The translations under genes and the position numbers were made by a program. Below, one piece after another: positions 6,649 to 8,605 of a DNA stretch of 8,605 nt. Positions within the stretch are counted from its first letter, which is position 1. Each line of letters starts with the position of its first letter. Origin of the DNA: Phycisphaerae bacterium (GTDB lineage: Bacteria > Planctomycetota > Phycisphaerae > Phycisphaerales > Phycisphaeraceae). Location of the stretch: NCBI GenBank assembly GCA_002688155.1, contig NZCH01000070.1, positions 1 to 8,605 of the forward strand, read 5' to 3'. Under the pieces are notes generated by a model. That model saw nothing but the letters and a program-made list of their open reading frames with translations, searched no databases and had not been told where the DNA came from.

Positions 6649-7047
6649 TCACGCCGCCGTTTTATCTGCCACCGCAGGGACAGGCATAAGCGCCGAACGT
6701 TTGTACGCCGTGCGGTGCACGAGGAAATTGACGGTCGCCAGCAGCGGTACCACGATAATGCCCACCAGTGGAATGACCTGGAAGATGGCCAGCGCGAAGA
6801 ATGCCAGGCCAACGATCCGTTTGAGCCGCAGCCGTATGCCCGGCAACATGTACCGTCGAAACGGCGCCACCAGCGTCATCCGATACATGATCACGCCCGG
6901 AATCAAACCGATCAGCGGAATTGCACTGAGCAACAGACACACCGCGAATACGACGGGGTAGCGTCCGGTCACATGCCCGATGTACGCGTTGGCGAACTCC
7001 CGATCGGACATCAGTTCATGCCCGCACGTTGCGCATGTCTGGCGCAC
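6649..7047 (-). CDS. Zinc-ribbon membrane protein of unknown function (start uncertain, probably further upstream)
   Basis: The GTG-start form has 132 residues: CATCGHEL (5-12), then three or so hydrophobic segments (about 31-53, 77-93, 93-110) and a basic tail. The same frame stays open upstream to 7167 and reads RLVEKKRCPVCATRLTESC directly before the GTG. This completes a CxxC-x7-C-x4-CxxC metal site, a normal zinc ribbon cut in half by the GTG start. No ATG, GTG or TTG exists in that extension; CTG at 7107 or 7101 or ATT at 7149 would be needed, or the original start has mutated. No Shine-Dalgarno is seen at any option. The product is probably an inner-membrane protein with a cytoplasmic zinc finger. 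I cannot name its family. It is divergent from the flavin oxidoreductase and upstream of the SthA-like remnant. Confidence 0.68.
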   Translation of the reverse strand: MRQTCATCGHELMSDREFANAYIGHVTGRYPVVFAVCLLLSAIPLIGLIPGVIMYRMTLVAPFRRYMLPGIRLRLKRIVGLAFFALAIFQVIPLVGIIVVPLLATVNFLVHRTAYKRSALMPVPAVADKTAA

Positions 7048-7187
7048 GCACGATTCGGTTAGCCGCGTGGCACAGACGGGACATCGCTTCTTCTCGACCA
7101 GGCGCAGACGATGTTTGCCAAGGTCACCGGCCGGCGTGTCGCGTGAAATGTGCCAATCTGGATAAGATCACCTGACGGAACAAACTC

Positions 7188-8321
7188 ATGAGCCATCTCT
7201 TTAGCCCCTTTACCCTGCGCAATCTGACCCTGGAGAACCGCGTCGTCGTGTCGCCAATGTGCCAGTACATCTGCAACGGTGACGGCCAGATGCACGACTG
7301 GCACCTGATGCACTTGGGCCAATTCGCGATGGGCGGGGCAGGGCTGGTCTTCACGGAAGCAACCCACGTTTCCAAGGTGGGGCGAATCACTCCCCGCTGC
7401 GCGGGTCTCTGGAACGATACCCAGGAAGCAGCGATGAAGCGCGTCGTCAGCTTCTGCAAGGCCCACGGCGTTGCCAGGACCGCGATCCAGCTTGCTCATG
7501 CCGGACGTAAGGCGTCCACCCACACCCCGACCGACGGTGCCCAGCCGTTGACAGACGAGGAGGGACGCTGGACGGCGCTCGCCCCCTCGTCGATTCCCTA
7601 CGCTCCGGACTGGCCCGTTCCGGAAGCACTGGATCGTGTGGACATGAACCGGATCAAGGCCGAATTCGTTGCGGCCACCGAACGGGCGGCGCGTATCGGG
7701 CTGGACCTGCTGGAACTCCACAGTGGCCACGGGTACCTGCTCAACCAGTTCTTCTCGCCACTGTCCAACCAACGGCAAGACGAGTACGGCGGCTCGCTGA
7801 CGAATCGACTCAAGTATCCCTTGGAGGTGTTCGAAGCCGTGCGCGGTGCCTGGCCGTCTGAGCGACCGATGGGGGTCCGGATCAGCGCCGTTGACTGGGT
7901 GCAGGGCGGCACCACCATCGAAGATACCATCGTCTACACCACTGCCTTGAAGGAACTCGGCTGCGACTTCGTGGACATCACAACCGGCGGACTCGATTCC
8001 CGGCAACGCATCCGTCTGGACAAGGGCTATCAAGTGCCCTGCGCCTCGGCGGTCAAGAAAGCGGTGGACCTTCCTGTCATGACGGTGGGCATGATCATCG
8101 AACCGCAGCAGGCTGAAGCGATCATCGCCGAGGGTCATGCGGATTTCGTGATGCTGGCAAGGGGGATGATGTACAACCCACGCTGGGCGTGGCACGCGGC
8201 ACACGAGTTGGGTGTGGAAACCGCCTATCCCACGCAGTATGTGCGCTGCATCCCCAAGCATTGGCCCGAAGCCTTCGATCTGGCCCGGGAACCCCGAAAC
8301 GCCGCCGATCAGCGGGCCTGA
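7188..8321 (+). CDS. NADH:flavin oxidoreductase / Old Yellow Enzyme, YqjM-like
   Basis: 377 residues, ATG to TGA, a normal length for a single-domain FMN TIM-barrel ene-reductase. It starts with LFSPFTLRNLTLENRVVVSP. Landmarks are MCQY (24-27, Cys25 matching the redox-tuning Cys of YqjM), QLAHAGRK (101-108), LHSGHGYLLNQFFSPLSN (177-194) with His178 and His181 as the substrate-binding pair, YGGSL..R (200-207), GVRIS (229-233, phosphate/flavin side), and ADFVMLARGMMYNPRW (318-333) near the FMN phosphate site. Family members reduce activated C=C bonds with NAD(P)H in the cytoplasm. Two small departures are LLNQFF where LLHEFL/LLHQFL is usual, and ARGMMYNP where GRELLRDP is typical. A weak ribosome site (CGGAA) precedes ATG. 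A TAAGAT at 7163-7168 could be a -10 box, but no good -35 accompanies it. The physiological substrate is unknown. The 400-residue frame on the opposite strand is a shadow. Confidence 0.94.
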   Translation: MSHLFSPFTLRNLTLENRVVVSPMCQYICNGDGQMHDWHLMHLGQFAMGGAGLVFTEATHVSKVGRITPRCAGLWNDTQEAAMKRVVSFCKAHGVARTAIQLAHAGRKASTHTPTDGAQPLTDEEGRWTALAPSSIPYAPDWPVPEALDRVDMNRIKAEFVAATERAARIGLDLLELHSGHGYLLNQFFSPLSNQRQDEYGGSLTNRLKYPLEVFEAVRGAWPSERPMGVRISAVDWVQGGTTIEDTIVYTTALKELGCDFVDITTGGLDSRQRIRLDKGYQVPCASAVKKAVDLPVMTVGMIIEPQQAEAIIAEGHADFVMLARGMMYNPRWAWHAAHELGVETAYPTQYVRCIPKHWPEAFDLAREPRNAADQRA

Positions 8322-8333
8322 ACGAAATAAACC

Positions 8334-8354
8334 AACAATTCCGCCCCCTGGGGT
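8334..8354. repeat. Intergenic direct repeat, copy 2
   Basis: This copy of AATTCCGCCCCCTGG (8337-8351) begins 15 bp after the flavin oxidoreductase stop codon. It is in the same orientation as copy 1 at 6417-6431, and the two bracket 1.9 kb that holds the SthA-like remnant, the zinc-ribbon gene and the flavin oxidoreductase. Confidence 0.7.
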
Positions 8355-8409
8355 AACGCCTGAACAGGCAGCTATCCGTGGGCCTGGGTGCGTTTCACGG
8401 CGTTCCTTT
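8355..8409 (+). terminator. Possible terminator between the convergent oxidoreductase genes
   Basis: AACGCC (8355-8360) can pair with GGCGTT (8399-8404), and the T-rich CCTTTATTT follows. Inside the long loop GCCTG-AA-CAGGC (8358-8369) is a competing tight hairpin. The large loop and interrupted T-run make this a weak candidate. It is placed correctly to end the flavin oxidoreductase transcript. Confidence 0.25.
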
Positions 8410-8605
8410 ATTTCATACCCGTCGAGGCGCCGTCATCGTCATCGACCCAGCCCCCGGGGCAGCCCTTGCGCACGGACAGGCACATGCCGTCGGAGGCGTC
8501 GTCAAGTTGCGCGACGTGCCCGTCGCTGAGCGTGATATCGCCGGCGACGAAGTTCTCGTGGACCTGTTCGACTGTGTCGGCGCCGATGATCACCGACGTT
8601 ACACC
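8408..8605 (-). CDS. Aldo/keto reductase, C-terminal fragment (N-terminus beyond the window)
   Basis: The minus-strand frame enters from the right edge and ends at TAA (8410-8408), with 65 residues visible. It begins GVTSVIIGADTVEQVHENF and continues AGDITLSDGHVAQLDDAS. This matches the conserved end of aldo/keto reductases: the VIIGA-R/x-T-x-x-Q nicotinamide-cofactor binding strand and helix, then the L-S/T-x-x-x-x-x-x-L-D/D-x-A/V-S motif. Such enzymes are cytosolic NADPH-dependent carbonyl reductases or dehydrogenases built on a TIM barrel. The tail after LDDAS is about 25 residues, Gly/Asp-rich, and ends GASTGMK. The catalytic Asp-Tyr-Lys-His residues lie outside the window. The gene converges on the flavin oxidoreductase with 86 bp between stops. 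The substrate cannot be assigned. Confidence 0.85.
   Translation of the reverse strand, partial: GVTSVIIGADTVEQVHENFVAGDITLSDGHVAQLDDASDGMCLSVRKGCPGGWVDDDDGASTGMK

Noticed and set aside
6580..7062. 160-residue plus-strand frame opposite the zinc-ribbon gene
   Set aside because: It is Arg/His/Gln-rich without motifs, while the opposite strand has coherent membrane segments and a metal-binding cysteine cluster.
7059..8261. 400-residue open frame antisense to the flavin oxidoreductase
   Set aside because: It lies almost wholly over a gene with clear Old Yellow Enzyme motifs, has no recognisable domain, and its His/Arg/Gly/Pro-rich composition is typical of the antisense of GC-rich coding DNA.
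1..8605. Mobile element, CRISPR array, tRNA or rRNA
   Set aside because: No transposase or integrase motif, no regularly spaced repeats, and no tRNA- or rRNA-like sequence was recognised on either strand.

Overview
This is a GC-rich bacterial window (about 60% G+C by eye) with six recognisable protein genes, one decayed gene remnant and short intergenic regions. It has no rRNA, tRNA, CRISPR array or transposase. The most telling feature for taxonomy is an HflK-type SPFH protein of 709 residues. Its first ~300 residues form a polytopic membrane region that Escherichia coli HflK lacks, and an HflC-type partner follows on the same strand. I associate this architecture with Planctomycetes, probably the Phycisphaerae side. 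That placement is inference from memory of the family, not a search result.

Layout. (a) 1-3084, minus strand: an SPFH pair in the order hflK-like (955-3084) then hflC-like (907 to beyond the left edge), 47 bp apart and probably co-transcribed. (b) 3085-3209: divergent control region with a 15-bp near-palindrome and a strong-looking promoter reading right. (c) 3210-4175, plus strand: ABC-2 type permease without a visible ATPase partner. (d) 4183-6240, minus strand: P1B heavy-metal P-type ATPase, convergent with the permease, with only 7 bp between the stop codons. (e) 6241-6648: a gene-poor stretch with a candidate ATPase promoter, inverted repeats and a frameshifted N-terminal scrap of an FAD-dependent pyridine-nucleotide oxidoreductase that looks like soluble transhydrogenase (SthA). 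(f) 6649-7047 and upstream, minus strand: a zinc-ribbon membrane protein whose conserved cysteines begin before any ordinary start codon. (g) 7188-8321, plus strand: an Old Yellow Enzyme of the YqjM type, divergent from the zinc-ribbon gene. (h) 8408 to the right edge, minus strand: the C-terminus of an aldo/keto reductase.

How they may work together. HflK and HflC are expected to form a membrane complex that, in well-studied bacteria, modulates the FtsH protease. The permease and the metal ATPase are separate transport functions. The right-hand part is redox-flavoured: Old Yellow Enzyme, aldo/keto reductase and the transhydrogenase remnant. It carries signs of rearrangement: a gene remnant, a neighbour without an obvious start codon, and a 15-bp direct repeat bracketing the segment. 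I see no evidence of a complete new defence or mobile system. The points most worth following up are the fused HflK membrane module, the zinc-ribbon start problem, the SthA-like remnant, and the GGGGTTAAC motif shared between two transporter promoter regions.
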